The notes below the pieces were generated by a model. The model made no database searches and had not been told where the DNA came from. It saw nothing but the letters and a program-made list of their open reading frames with translations. Both the position numbers and the translations under genes were made by a program. Positions 35,421-44,362 of a stretch of 64,000 nucleotides of DNA are shown in pieces (within the stretch, counting starts at the first letter, position 1; every line of letters starts with the position of its first letter). Origin of the DNA: Actinomycetospora callitridis (lineage in GTDB: Bacteria > Actinomycetota > Actinomycetes > Mycobacteriales > Pseudonocardiaceae); assembly GCF_028737265.1 (NCBI RefSeq), contig NZ_JAQZAK010000001.1, forward strand, positions 248,001 to 312,000, written 5' to 3'.

Positions 35421-37556
35421 ATGGCCTACGTGATCGGCGTCGACGTGGGCGGCACGTTCACCGATGTGGTGCTCGACGACGAGTCGGGGTCGGTGGTCGC
35501 GGCCAAGGCCCCGTCGACGCCGCCGGACTACTCGCGCGGGGTGCTCGACGTGCTCGAGCTGCTCGCCGAGCAGTTGGGTCGTCCCGTGGAGGAGATGCTG
35601 GCCGAGACGCACCACATCGCCCACGGGACGACGTCGTCGTTGAACGCGCTGGTGACCCGGCAGGTACCCGAGGTCGGCTTCCTGACCACCCAGGGGCACC
35701 GGGACTCGATCTTCATCATGAACGTCGAGGGCCGCTACCTCGGGCGCTCGCCGCACGAGCTCCAGCACGTGCTCGAACAGGACAAGCAGCACCACCTGCT
35801 CCCGAAGCGCCACGCCCTCGAGGTCGTCGAGCGGCTCGACCGCGACGGCGAGGTCGTCGTCGCGCTCGACGAGGACGGCGCACGCGAGCGGATCCGCGCG
35901 CTGCTCGCCGACGGCGTCCGGGCGATCGCGGTGTCGCTGCTGTGGTCGTTCCGCAACCCGGTGCACGAGCGCCGCCTCCGCGAACTCGTGCACGAGATCG
36001 ACCCGGACGTGTACGTCGCGCTCTCCAGCGAGGTCAGTCCGCGCATCCGCGAGTTCGCGCGCAATTCCACCACCATCATGAGCACGCAGGTCGGTCCTGG
36101 ATTGCGCGACTACCTGACATCGTTGGAGTCCGCGTTGCGGGAGCGCGGTCTCGCCGGGCCGCTGCTGGTGATGCAGAGCAACGGCGGTGCCGTGGCGGCG
36201 GCGGAGGCCCCGGCGCAGGCCATCAGCACGGTCGGCTCGGTGCTCACCGGTGGCGTGGTCGGCTCGATGGCGCTGGGCCGCAAGCTCGGCCACCGCAACA
36301 TCATCTCCACCGACGTCGGCGGCACGACGTTCCTCGTCGGCATCGTCGTCGACGGCCGTCCCGAGCGCGAGACGACCACCGTCATCAACCACCACCCGAT
36401 CAACGTCCCGACGCTGCGCGTACACGCCATCGGCTCCGGCGGCGGGGCGATCGCGTGGGTCGACGCCGGCGGCAATCTGCGCATCGGGCCGGAGAGCGCG
36501 GGCGCCGTGCCCGGCCCCGCCTCGTACGACCAGGGCGGCACCGAGCCGACCAACACCGACGCCAACCTCGTGCTCGGGATCCTCCCGGAGCGTGGCCTGC
36601 TGGGCGGGCGCAAGGCGCTCTCCCTCGAGAGGGCGCGCGAGGCCATCCGCGTCCGGGTCGCCGAGCCGCTGGGGCTGTCGGTGGAGGACGCCGCGGCCGC
36701 GATCCACGCCGCGCAGAACGCCCAGACCGGCGACCTGCTGCGCAAGACCGTGGTCGAGGCCGGCTACGACCCGCGCACCTTCGTGCTCTACGCCTTCGGC
36801 GGCTCCGGGCCCGCGTTCTGCGCCGCGTACGCCGCCCACCTCGGCGTCGACGAGGTCGTCGTACCGCTCGGCGCCGTCGCCTCGGCGTTCTCCGCCTACG
36901 GGCTCGCGGCGTCGGACATCGAGCTCGCGAGCGAGCTGTCGGACCCCGCCCAGCTGCCCGTCGACGCCGTGCGCGCGGAGAAGAACTTCGCGCAGCTCGA
37001 GGACCAGGTGCGCCAGGGCCTCGACCGCCAGGGGCTCACGTTCGAGTCGGTCGAGATCCACCGCGAGATCGACATGCGCTACGCGATGCAGCTCGCCGAG
37101 GTCACGGTCCCGGTCACCGGCGGACCCCTCGACCAGGCCGCGCTCGACGAGGCGGCCACCCACTTCGAGACCCGCTACGCCGAGCTGTTCGGCCCCGGCT
37201 CCGGCTTCCGCGAGGCCGGCGTCCAGGCGATCACCTACCGCGTGCGCGGCCGCGGCGTCCTGCCGTTCTCGCCGGAGCTCCCCGCGCTGCCCGCCGCCGA
37301 CGGCCCCGACCCGGCCGCCGCCGAGACGGGCCGGCGCCCCGTGCACCTCGACATCACCCGCGGCTTCGAGGACACCCCCGTCTACGACTACGCCGCCCTG
37401 CGCGCGGGCCACGTTCTCACCGGCCCCGCGATCGTCGAGGTGCCGACGACCACCGTCGTCGTCCCCGCCGGACGCACCGGCACCGTCGACGGGCTCGGCA
37501 ACCTCACCCTCCGCCCCGCTGTGTCCTCCGACGCCGTGTCTCCCGAAGGAGCCTGA
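35421..37556 (+). CDS. hyuA: hydantoinase/oxoprolinase A-type subunit
   Basis: A 711-residue ATP-dependent amidohydrolase or carboxylase subunit of the HyuA family. The N-terminal VIGVDVGGTFTDVVLDD and the later NIISTDVGGTTFLVGIV are the two phosphate-binding sites of the actin-like fold. FGGSGPAFCAAYAAHLGVDEVVVP is also family-typical. GAGGAG lies 7 nt before the ATG at 35421. HyuA acts with HyuB, encoded 3 nt downstream, on 5-oxoproline, hydantoins, lactams or, in relatives, acetone or acetophenone. The neighbours suggest a cyclic amide or aromatic ketone substrate. Confidence 0.9.
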   Translation: MAYVIGVDVGGTFTDVVLDDESGSVVAAKAPSTPPDYSRGVLDVLELLAEQLGRPVEEMLAETHHIAHGTTSSLNALVTRQVPEVGFLTTQGHRDSIFIMNVEGRYLGRSPHELQHVLEQDKQHHLLPKRHALEVVERLDRDGEVVVALDEDGARERIRALLADGVRAIAVSLLWSFRNPVHERRLRELVHEIDPDVYVALSSEVSPRIREFARNSTTIMSTQVGPGLRDYLTSLESALRERGLAGPLLVMQSNGGAVAAAEAPAQAISTVGSVLTGGVVGSMALGRKLGHRNIISTDVGGTTFLVGIVVDGRPERETTTVINHHPINVPTLRVHAIGSGGGAIAWVDAGGNLRIGPESAGAVPGPASYDQGGTEPTNTDANLVLGILPERGLLGGRKALSLERAREAIRVRVAEPLGLSVEDAAAAIHAAQNAQTGDLLRKTVVEAGYDPRTFVLYAFGGSGPAFCAAYAAHLGVDEVVVPLGAVASAFSAYGLAASDIELASELSDPAQLPVDAVRAEKNFAQLEDQVRQGLDRQGLTFESVEIHREIDMRYAMQLAEVTVPVTGGPLDQAALDEAATHFETRYAELFGPGSGFREAGVQAITYRVRGRGVLPFSPELPALPAADGPDPAAAETGRRPVHLDITRGFEDTPVYDYAALRAGHVLTGPAIVEVPTTTVVVPAGRTGTVDGLGNLTLRPAVSSDAVSPEGA

Positions 37557-37559
37557 CCC

Positions 37560-39881
37560 ATGGCCATGGCCGTCCCCGGCTCCGAGAGGTTCTCGAGCCG
37601 CCCCGTCGACCCCGCCACGCTCGCCGCGTCGTTGCCCGCGAGCCTCCCGGTGCACACGGTGACCCAGGAGCAGATCGACGCGCTCGACCCGCTGACCTAC
37701 GAGGTCGTGCGCCACCGCCTCTGGTCGGTCACCGACGAGATGGGCGAGGCGCTCAAGCGCATGTCCGGCTCGCCGATCGTCACCGACGCCAACGACTTCG
37801 ACTTCGCGGTCTCGGACGAGCTCGGCCAGGAGGTGCAGGTCGGGCTCTACAACACGATGCTCGTCGGCGCCGTCGACCTGGCCATCTACTGGACCCTGCA
37901 GCACCGCGCGACCAACCCCGGCATCGCCGAGGGCGACATGTTCCTGTGCAACGACCCGTGGGTCGGCGGCGGGCTGCACCAGAACGACGCGATGGTCTAC
38001 CAGCCCGTGTTCTGGGAGGGAAAGCTCTTCGGCTGGACCTCGGCGATCGCGCACCAGCCCGACCTGGGTGGCGTCGGCCTCGGCTCGTTCTCCCCGGCCG
38101 CGCAGGACGTGTTCTCCGAGTCGCTGCCCACCCCGCCGACGAAGGTCGTGCGCGACGGCCTCCTGCAGGACGACGTCGCCGACATGTGGGTGCGCCGCTC
38201 CCGGGTGCCGCTGATGATCGGGCTCGACCTGCGCGCGAAGGTCGGCGCCAACACCGTCGGGCGTGACCGCCTGCTCGCCGTCATCGCGCAGTACGGCGCG
38301 GACACCGTCAAGGCCGTCATGAAGCGGATGATGACCGACGCCGAGTCGCGCCTGCGCGGCAAGCTCCGCGGCCTGCCGAACGGCACGTGGCGCGCCACCG
38401 GCTACCAGGACCAGTCCCACACCGGCGACCGGAACCTGCACAAGATCACGGTGGCGATGTCCAAGGACGACGACCACCTGACGTTCGACTTCACCGGCAC
38501 CGACCCGCAGACCGGCGTCATCAACTGCACCTACGCGGGCATGCGCGGCGGGGTCATGCTCGCCCTGCTGCCGCTGCTCGCGGGCGACATCCCGTGGTCG
38601 GCGGGCGGGCTGATGCGCTGCTTCGACCTCGTCGCCGAGGAAGGCACGATCAACAACGCGAGCTTCCCGGCGGCGGTCAGCCGCGGCCCGATCGGGCCCG
38701 CCTGGCTCACCGGCAACCTCGTCGCCGAGTGCCTCTCGCAGATGCTCGACCAGTCGCCGGAGCCGGGCATGCACGTCCAGGCGACGTGCTGCGGTACCTG
38801 GGACACGGCCGTCATCGCGGGTCTCGACGAGCGCGGGCCGGTCCCGAACCCGTTCCTGTCGATCATGATGGACCCGATGGCCGGCGGCTACGGCGCGCAG
38901 CCCGAGGCCGACGGCATGGACACCGGAGGGCTGTTCTGCATCCCGATGGGGCGGGTGCCGGACGTCGAGATGACGGAGTTCCTCTACCCGGTGCTCGCGC
39001 TGTGGCGCCGCGAGGAGCCCGACTCCGGCGGCCCGGGCCGGCGGCGCGGCGGGGTGTCCGCGTCGATGGCGATCACCCCGCACGGGACGAGCTTCCCGAT
39101 CGGTCTCGTGCTGGCGTCGGCGGGCAAGGCCGTCAGCCAGAACAACGGCCTGGCCGGCGGCTACCCCGGCAACACCGGCGTCGAGCGGATCGCGCGCGGC
39201 AGCGACCTGTCCGCCGTGCTCGCCGACGGGCGGCTGCCCGCGGACCTCGACGAGATCGGCGGCGAGCAGGAGACCTGTCCCTGCTACGGCGAGACCTACG
39301 TGGCTCCCGGCGAGGTGTTCACGATGTTCTGGCAGGGCGGCGGCGGGTACGGCGACCCCCTGACCCGTGACCCCGAGGACGTCGCCCGCGACGTGCGCGA
39401 GCTCAAGGTCGGCGCGCAGAACGCGCCGGCGGCCTACGGCGTCGTCCTCGACGGCAGCGGTGCCCCCGACCTCCCGGCCACCGAGCGGCTGCGGGGGGAG
39501 ATGCGGGACGCGCGGCGGTCGCGTGCCGTGTCCGGTGTTGGTCGGCGCGCCACCATCGACGTCTCCGGCGGGCGTCGCCTCGACGACAACCTCGTCACGG
39601 TCGGGGCGGGCGCGGACCAGCAGGTGGCGTGCCGGCACTGCGCGACGTTGCTCGGCACGGGCACGGAGGGCGCGCTGGACCTCGTGCGCTACGAGGGCCC
39701 GGCCACCGACGCCGGACCGCAGATCGCGCCCGACGCCGACTTCTACGTCGACCAGGCCGTGCAGTTCCGCCAGTACTGCTGCCCGGGCTGCTTCACCGCG
39801 ATCTCCACCGCGGTCGTCCCGGTCGACCACGTCGACGACATCACTCGCGCGAGCCGCGTCCTCGCCGACGCGGGCCGGTAG
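37560..39881 (+). CDS. hyuB: hydantoinase B-type subunit with C-terminal zinc-ribbon
   Basis: A 773-residue protein, longer than a simple HyuB. Residues about 40-640 are the HyuB domain (DPLTYEVVRHRLW, NDPWVGGGLHQNDAM, FDFTGTDPQTGVINCTYAG, GGGGYGDPLTRDPEDVARDV). The tail, residues 689-773, holds Cys691-x2-Cys694 and Cys740-Cys741-x2-Cys744, a zinc-ribbon recalling the small gamma subunit of acetone carboxylases. The fusion makes a carboxylase-like or multi-subunit reaction more likely than plain hydantoin hydrolysis. AAGGAG precedes the ATG, and the gap to hyuA is 3 nt. Confidence 0.9.
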   Translation: MAMAVPGSERFSSRPVDPATLAASLPASLPVHTVTQEQIDALDPLTYEVVRHRLWSVTDEMGEALKRMSGSPIVTDANDFDFAVSDELGQEVQVGLYNTMLVGAVDLAIYWTLQHRATNPGIAEGDMFLCNDPWVGGGLHQNDAMVYQPVFWEGKLFGWTSAIAHQPDLGGVGLGSFSPAAQDVFSESLPTPPTKVVRDGLLQDDVADMWVRRSRVPLMIGLDLRAKVGANTVGRDRLLAVIAQYGADTVKAVMKRMMTDAESRLRGKLRGLPNGTWRATGYQDQSHTGDRNLHKITVAMSKDDDHLTFDFTGTDPQTGVINCTYAGMRGGVMLALLPLLAGDIPWSAGGLMRCFDLVAEEGTINNASFPAAVSRGPIGPAWLTGNLVAECLSQMLDQSPEPGMHVQATCCGTWDTAVIAGLDERGPVPNPFLSIMMDPMAGGYGAQPEADGMDTGGLFCIPMGRVPDVEMTEFLYPVLALWRREEPDSGGPGRRRGGVSASMAITPHGTSFPIGLVLASAGKAVSQNNGLAGGYPGNTGVERIARGSDLSAVLADGRLPADLDEIGGEQETCPCYGETYVAPGEVFTMFWQGGGGYGDPLTRDPEDVARDVRELKVGAQNAPAAYGVVLDGSGAPDLPATERLRGEMRDARRSRAVSGVGRRATIDVSGGRRLDDNLVTVGAGADQQVACRHCATLLGTGTEGALDLVRYEGPATDAGPQIAPDADFYVDQAVQFRQYCCPGCFTAISTAVVPVDHVDDITRASRVLADAGR

Positions 39882-39893
39882 GAGCACCCGGAG

Positions 39894-41552
39894 ATGCTGC
39901 ACCGCGTCGCCGTGCTCGGTGGGGGCCCCGGCGGGCTCTACGCCGCACGGCTGCTGAAGCTCGCCCGTCCCGGGACCGAGGTCGTCGTGCACGAGCAGGG
40001 CGTGCCCGACGAGACCTTCGGCTTCGGGGTCGGGCTGGCCGCCCGGACCCAACGTCGCCTCGAGGAGGCGGACCCCGCGACCCTGCGCGACATCCTCGCG
40101 GGCTCCTACTCCCACGACATGCGGATGCGCGTCGGCGCCCGGGAGGCCGGGATGAGCGTGTCGAGCCTGGTCGCCGTCGGGCGCGCGGACCTCCGGAGCG
40201 TGCTCCAGCGCCACGCCGAGGACGCCGGGGTGAAGCTCGAGTTCGGGGTGCGGCGCACCGCCGACGAGCTCGACGCCGACCTGGTGATCGCCGCGGACGG
40301 GGTGGGGAGCGCGACGCGCTCGGCGTCCCCGGAGGCGTTCGGCGCCGAGGTCGAGCCCGGGACGGGCTGGTACCTGTGGGCCGGGACGGACGTCGCCCTG
40401 GACCATGCGCTGTTCGCGCCGGAGCGCACGGAGCACGGCGTGTTCGTGACGCACGCCTACCCGTACGCGCCGGACCGCAGCACGTTCCTCGTCGAGACCG
40501 ACGAGGCGACGTGGCGGAAGGCGGGGTTCAGGGAGAGCACCGAGACCACGCCGGCCGACGCCTCCGACGACGCCGCGCTCGACTACCTCTCCGACGTGTT
40601 CGCGCCGCACCTGGACGGGCACCGGCTGATCGGGAACCGGACGCGCTGGCTGCGGTTCCGGACGGTGCGCTGCGCGCGCTGGCACGACCGGCGCACCGTG
40701 CTGCTCGGGGACGCGGCGCACACGGCGCACTACTCCGTCGGCTCGGGGACGAAGCTCGCGATGGAGGACGCGATCGCGCTGGTCACGGCCCTGGACACCG
40801 GGGACGACCTCGACGCGGCCCTGACCGCGTACGCCGAGGCGCGCCGTCCCGCGGTCGGTCGCATCCAGGACATCGCGGAACGCTCGCGGCGGTGGTGGGA
40901 CACGTTCCCGGAGCGTCTCGAGCTCCCGGTCGAGCAACTATTGGTCGCCTACATGAGCCGATCCGGCAATGTGCCGCTCGATCGGTTCGCGGCGGGGTCA
41001 CCCGAGGTGGTGCACGCCGCGCTCGCTCAGTGGTCGGGGGAGGAGCCGAGCGGTGACTCCCTGGCGGAGTGGGTGCTCGCACGGCCGTGGCGACCCTCGA
41101 CGCCGGGACAGGAACCCGTCGCGGGGGACGCCGCCGTCGGGGCCCGGGGGTTCGACTCCCGGGTGGTCGCCGACGACCCTGGTGCGCTCGATGCCACCGT
41201 CCTCGACGTGGGCACCGACGCCCGGCCCGCCGGCTCGGAGGCGGTCGTCGAGGACGCGGTGCGTCGCGGCGGGACGGTCACCGGCTGCGTCTGGCTCACG
41301 GGCGGGGACGACCGCTCGAGTCTGCTCACGCGCCTCGAGGTCGCCGAGCGTCTCCGCCGCCGGACGGACGCGCTCGTCGTCGTCGCGGGACCCGACGAGC
41401 TGCGCGCCGACCTGGCCGACGGCCTCGCCGCGGACCGGGCGCACCTGGTGGCGTTCCGGTGCGAGCGCAGCGACGGGAAGAAGGTCCGGGGCGAGCGCAG
41501 CGACGGGAAGAAGGTCCGGGGCGAGCGCAGCGACGGGGGAGGGACTCGATGA
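39894..41552 (+). CDS. FAD-dependent monooxygenase, salicylyl-CoA/anthraniloyl-CoA hydroxylase-like
   Basis: A 552-residue flavoprotein. VAVLGGGPGGLYAARLLK is the dinucleotide fold, LVIAADGVGSATR the DG motif, and LLGDAAHTAHYSVGSGTKLAMEDA the FAD-ribose motif. The HYSVGSGTKLAMED form is characteristic of hydroxylases acting on aryl-CoA esters such as salicylyl-CoA 5-hydroxylase. A less conserved 180-residue tail ends in a GERSDGKKVR repeat encoded by 30-bp DNA repeats. The stop overlaps the ligase start (ATGA). It probably hydroxylates the thioester formed after ligase activation. Confidence 0.85.
   Translation: MLHRVAVLGGGPGGLYAARLLKLARPGTEVVVHEQGVPDETFGFGVGLAARTQRRLEEADPATLRDILAGSYSHDMRMRVGAREAGMSVSSLVAVGRADLRSVLQRHAEDAGVKLEFGVRRTADELDADLVIAADGVGSATRSASPEAFGAEVEPGTGWYLWAGTDVALDHALFAPERTEHGVFVTHAYPYAPDRSTFLVETDEATWRKAGFRESTETTPADASDDAALDYLSDVFAPHLDGHRLIGNRTRWLRFRTVRCARWHDRRTVLLGDAAHTAHYSVGSGTKLAMEDAIALVTALDTGDDLDAALTAYAEARRPAVGRIQDIAERSRRWWDTFPERLELPVEQLLVAYMSRSGNVPLDRFAAGSPEVVHAALAQWSGEEPSGDSLAEWVLARPWRPSTPGQEPVAGDAAVGARGFDSRVVADDPGALDATVLDVGTDARPAGSEAVVEDAVRRGGTVTGCVWLTGGDDRSSLLTRLEVAERLRRRTDALVVVAGPDELRADLADGLAADRAHLVAFRCERSDGKKVRGERSDGKKVRGERSDGGGTR
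41461..41537 (+). repeat. 30-bp tandem repeat at the 3' end of the monooxygenase gene
   Basis: Two identical 30-bp units (41461-41490 and 41491-41520) and 17 bp of a third encode a Lys/Arg-rich GERSDGKKVR repeat immediately before the stop. Exact identity implies a recent duplication. It adds a strongly basic tail to the protein. Confidence 0.95.
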
Positions 41553-43156
41553 CCGCCACGCAGCAGTACTTCCCGACCGAGGTCGCGGCCACCTACCGGG
41601 ACGCGGGTCTCTGGGGGACCCGGACGGTCGCCGACGAGTTCCACGCCGTCGCGGTCGCCCACCCCGGGAACGCCGCCGTGGTGACGGGGGAGGGACGGCT
41701 GACCTACGCCGAGCTCGACGCCTGCACCGACCGCATCGCCGTCGGCCTCGCCGACCTCGGCCTCCAACCGGGCGACCCCGTGATCGTCCAGATCACGAAC
41801 CGCCTCGAGGCCGTCGTGGCCTGGTATGCGCTGCTCAAGGCCGGGCTCGTGCCGGTCGCGACCCTCGCCGCGCACCGCGGCCACGAGATCGCCCACATCA
41901 GCCGGGCGGTCGGCGCGCGGGCGCACCTCGTGGAGGCCGGTACGCGGGGCACCGACCTCGTCGCGTTCGCCCACGAGCAGGCGCGCGAGCACCCGACGGT
42001 GCGCCACGTCCTCGTCCTCGGCGACCTGCCCGTCGCCGAGGTCGACCCCACCGAGGCCCGTCGACGCGTCGAGGCGATCCAGCGGGCGATCGATCCCGAC
42101 GACGTCGCGGTCTTCCAGCTCTCCGGCGGCACCACGGGGGTGCCCAAGCTGATCCCGCGCCTGCACGCCGAGTACTGGTACAACGCCCGGGCCTATGCCG
42201 CGTTCCTCGGCTGGGGTGCCGACGACCGCGTCGGTCACCTCATCCCGATCATCCACAACGCCGGCATCGTGTGCGGCGTCCACGCCCCGCACAGCGTCGG
42301 CGCGTGCCTCGTGCTCACCGACCACGACCTCGAGACGGCCATGCCGGTGCTCGTCGCCGAACGCACCACGGTGGTGCTGTTCGGGCACGTCCACTACCGC
42401 GCACCCGAGCACCCGCTCTACCCCGCGCTCGCGGGGTCGCTGCGCACGGTCGTCCTCTCCGGCGCGAAGGTCTCCGAGGAGCTCTTCGCGGCGACCGGGC
42501 GGGACGGCGTCGCGGTCGGCCAGCTCTTCGGGATGGCCGAGGGCATGTTCCTGGTGACGCCGCTCGACGCGTCCCCGGAGCTGCGCCGCACCACGGTCGG
42601 GACACCGATCTCCCCGCTCGACGAGGTCCGGCTGCTCGAGCCCGGGGGCGAGGACGAGGTCCCCGACGGCGAGGTGGGCGAGCTGTGCTGCCGGGGCCCG
42701 TACACGCTGCGCGCCTACTACGGGATCAACAGACCGGAGGCCTTCACCGCCGACGGCTTCTACCGCACGGGCGACCTCGCGAAGGCCACGACGATCGACG
42801 GGCTCCGCGCGTTCTCGGTCGAGGGCCGCATCAAGGACCTCATCAACCGGGGCGGCGAGAAGATCAGCGCCGAGGAGGTCGAGCTGCTGCTGCTCGCCCA
42901 TCCGCACGTCGTCGAGGCGGCCCTCGTCGCGATGCCCGACCCGCGGCTGGGGGAACGGGGCTGCGCCTACCTCGCCACCGACGGCACCCCCGTCACCCTC
43001 ACCGACCTGCAGCACCACCTCCGCGCCCTCGACGTCGCGAAGTACAAGTGGCCGGAGCGCGTGGAGCTCCTGGAGGCCCTGCCGCGGACGAAGGTCGGGA
43101 AGCTCGACAAGTTGGCCATGGCCGCCGACATCGCCACGCGTCTGGAGAACCCGTGA
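41549..43156 (+). CDS. aryl-acid AMP ligase (EntE/DhbE/SdgA type)
   Basis: A 535-residue adenylate-forming enzyme. LSGGTTGVPKLIPRLH is the ATP P-loop, GQLFGMAEGMF the A5 region, FYRTGDLAKA the A7 aspartate and LINRGGEKISAEEVE the hinge. The catalytic Lys lies in LPRTKVGKLDK. The N-terminal FPTEVAATYRDAGLW matches 2,3-dihydroxybenzoate and salicylate AMP ligases. It likely activates an aromatic acid for the hydroxylase just upstream. No carrier-protein gene is nearby, which favours catabolism over siderophore synthesis. Its stop overlaps the next start (GTGA). Confidence 0.9.
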   Translation: MTATQQYFPTEVAATYRDAGLWGTRTVADEFHAVAVAHPGNAAVVTGEGRLTYAELDACTDRIAVGLADLGLQPGDPVIVQITNRLEAVVAWYALLKAGLVPVATLAAHRGHEIAHISRAVGARAHLVEAGTRGTDLVAFAHEQAREHPTVRHVLVLGDLPVAEVDPTEARRRVEAIQRAIDPDDVAVFQLSGGTTGVPKLIPRLHAEYWYNARAYAAFLGWGADDRVGHLIPIIHNAGIVCGVHAPHSVGACLVLTDHDLETAMPVLVAERTTVVLFGHVHYRAPEHPLYPALAGSLRTVVLSGAKVSEELFAATGRDGVAVGQLFGMAEGMFLVTPLDASPELRRTTVGTPISPLDEVRLLEPGGEDEVPDGEVGELCCRGPYTLRAYYGINRPEAFTADGFYRTGDLAKATTIDGLRAFSVEGRIKDLINRGGEKISAEEVELLLLAHPHVVEAALVAMPDPRLGERGCAYLATDGTPVTLTDLQHHLRALDVAKYKWPERVELLEALPRTKVGKLDKLAMAADIATRLENP

Positions 43157-43911
43157 GCCACCACCGCATCGGGATGATCGTCCCCAGCTCGAACGTCACC
43201 GTGGAGACCGAGGTCCCGGCCCTGCTGGCCCGCCACGCGAGCGCCACGTTCTCCTTCCACGGCAGCCGGATGCGCATGCACACGGTCTCGCCCGAGGAGC
43301 TCGTCGCGATGAACGCCCAGCGCGGGCGCTGCGTCGACGAGCTCGCCGACGCCGGGGTCGACGCGCTGCTCTACGCCTGCCTCGTCGCGGTCATGGCGCA
43401 GGGCGCGGGCGAGCACCGGCGGGTCGAGACGGAGGTCGCCGCGCAGCTCGCGGAGCGCGGTCTGCCGGCCGGGCTGGTGTCGAGCGCCGGCGCCCTGGTC
43501 GAGGCCCTCGCCGCCGCGTCGTACCACCGGGTCGCGCTCGTCATGCCCTACCTGCGGCCGCTGGCCGAGCTGGTCGTCGCGTACCTCGAGGCGGAGGGCG
43601 TCGAGGTCGTCGACTGGGTGGCGCTCGAGGTCGGCGACAACGCCGAGGTCGGCTGCATCCCGGGCGACCGGGTGCTCAGCGCCGTCCGCGGGCTCGACCT
43701 GTCCGGCGCCGACGCCCTGGTGATCTCCTGCTGCGTCCAGATGCCCTCGCTGCCACTGGTGGCCGTCGCCGAGGCCGAGCTCGGGCTCCCGGTGCTCTCG
43801 GCCGCGACCGCCGGTGCGTTCTGTCTGCTCCGTGCGCTGGGCCTGCCGACGGAGCTGCCTGACGCCGGCCTGCTGCTCGCAGGGAGAGCAGGGGCGGAAG
43901 CACCCCGGTGA
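43153..43911 (+). CDS. maleate cis-trans isomerase family protein
   Basis: A 252-residue Asp/Glu-racemase-superfamily enzyme. The N-terminal RIGMIVPSSNVTVETEVP and two catalytic cysteines, in YACLVAVMAQG and SCCVQMPSL, match maleate isomerase, which converts maleate to fumarate, or arylmalonate decarboxylase relatives. The GTG start overlaps the ligase stop. As last gene of the operon it would feed a ring-cleavage product into the TCA cycle, as in nicotinate or gentisate pathways. This assignment of direction is inferred. Confidence 0.85.
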   Translation: MSHHRIGMIVPSSNVTVETEVPALLARHASATFSFHGSRMRMHTVSPEELVAMNAQRGRCVDELADAGVDALLYACLVAVMAQGAGEHRRVETEVAAQLAERGLPAGLVSSAGALVEALAAASYHRVALVMPYLRPLAELVVAYLEAEGVEVVDWVALEVGDNAEVGCIPGDRVLSAVRGLDLSGADALVISCCVQMPSLPLVAVAEAELGLPVLSAATAGAFCLLRALGLPTELPDAGLLLAGRAGAEAPR

Positions 43912-43930
43912 GTCCCCTGTCCCCTGCCGT

Positions 43931-44362
43931 TCAGGTCAGCGGGACGACGTAGGAGTCGACGCGGGCGATGAGGCCGTCGCGGAACGTGAACACGTCGTTG
44001 AAGGCGAAGTGGAACGGCCCGTGCTCGACCGTCGCGCCACGACCCTCGCCGGTGGTGACGACGACGTTCCCGTCCTCGTGGACGCGCTGGACATCCAGTT
44101 CCGGACTGCCGGTGAAAGCGGGATTCTCGATCTCGCTGTCGAACTGCGACTTGCCGATGGTGGTGCGGTGCCCGTGGATGACCCATTCGACGTCGTCGGC
44201 GAGAGTGGCCAGGATCCGCGGATGGTCGCTGGTCCGGAAACCGTCGAAGTACTGCGCGACGACGTCGCGCTGGGTCGCCCCGTCGATGGTGCTCGCGATG
44301 CCTGTCACGCGCTTCTCCTCGATCATCTGGTCGGCGTCGATCTGTGCGTAGTGAGCGTTCAT
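43931..44362 (-). CDS. SnoaL/NTF2-like protein
   Basis: A 143-residue cone-shaped alpha+beta protein of the nuclear-transport-factor-2/ketosteroid-isomerase fold. AQYFDGFRTSDHPRILATLADDVEWVIHG is the typical N-terminal helix-strand, and the end, FTFRDGLIARVDSYVVPL, is diagnostic. Its ATG overlaps the stop of the SRPBCC gene (ATGA). In the ArsR-SRPBCC-SnoaL operon arrangement it is often annotated as a ketosteroid isomerase-like enzyme. The substrate is unknown. Confidence 0.82.
   Translation of the reverse strand: MNAHYAQIDADQMIEEKRVTGIASTIDGATQRDVVAQYFDGFRTSDHPRILATLADDVEWVIHGHRTTIGKSQFDSEIENPAFTGSPELDVQRVHEDGNVVVTTGEGRGATVEHGPFHFAFNDVFTFRDGLIARVDSYVVPLT

Noticed and set aside
35403..40937. 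A very long open frame (over 1800 codons) on the minus strand across the hyu operon.
   Set aside because: It is antisense to well-motifed HyuA, HyuB and FAD monooxygenase genes. High GC at third positions leaves such frames open. Its translation is Arg/Gly/Val-rich with no domain.
41549..43156. Aryl-AMP ligase as part of a siderophore cluster.
   Set aside because: There is no NRPS, carrier protein, isochorismatase or transporter. Catabolic neighbours favour acid activation for degradation.
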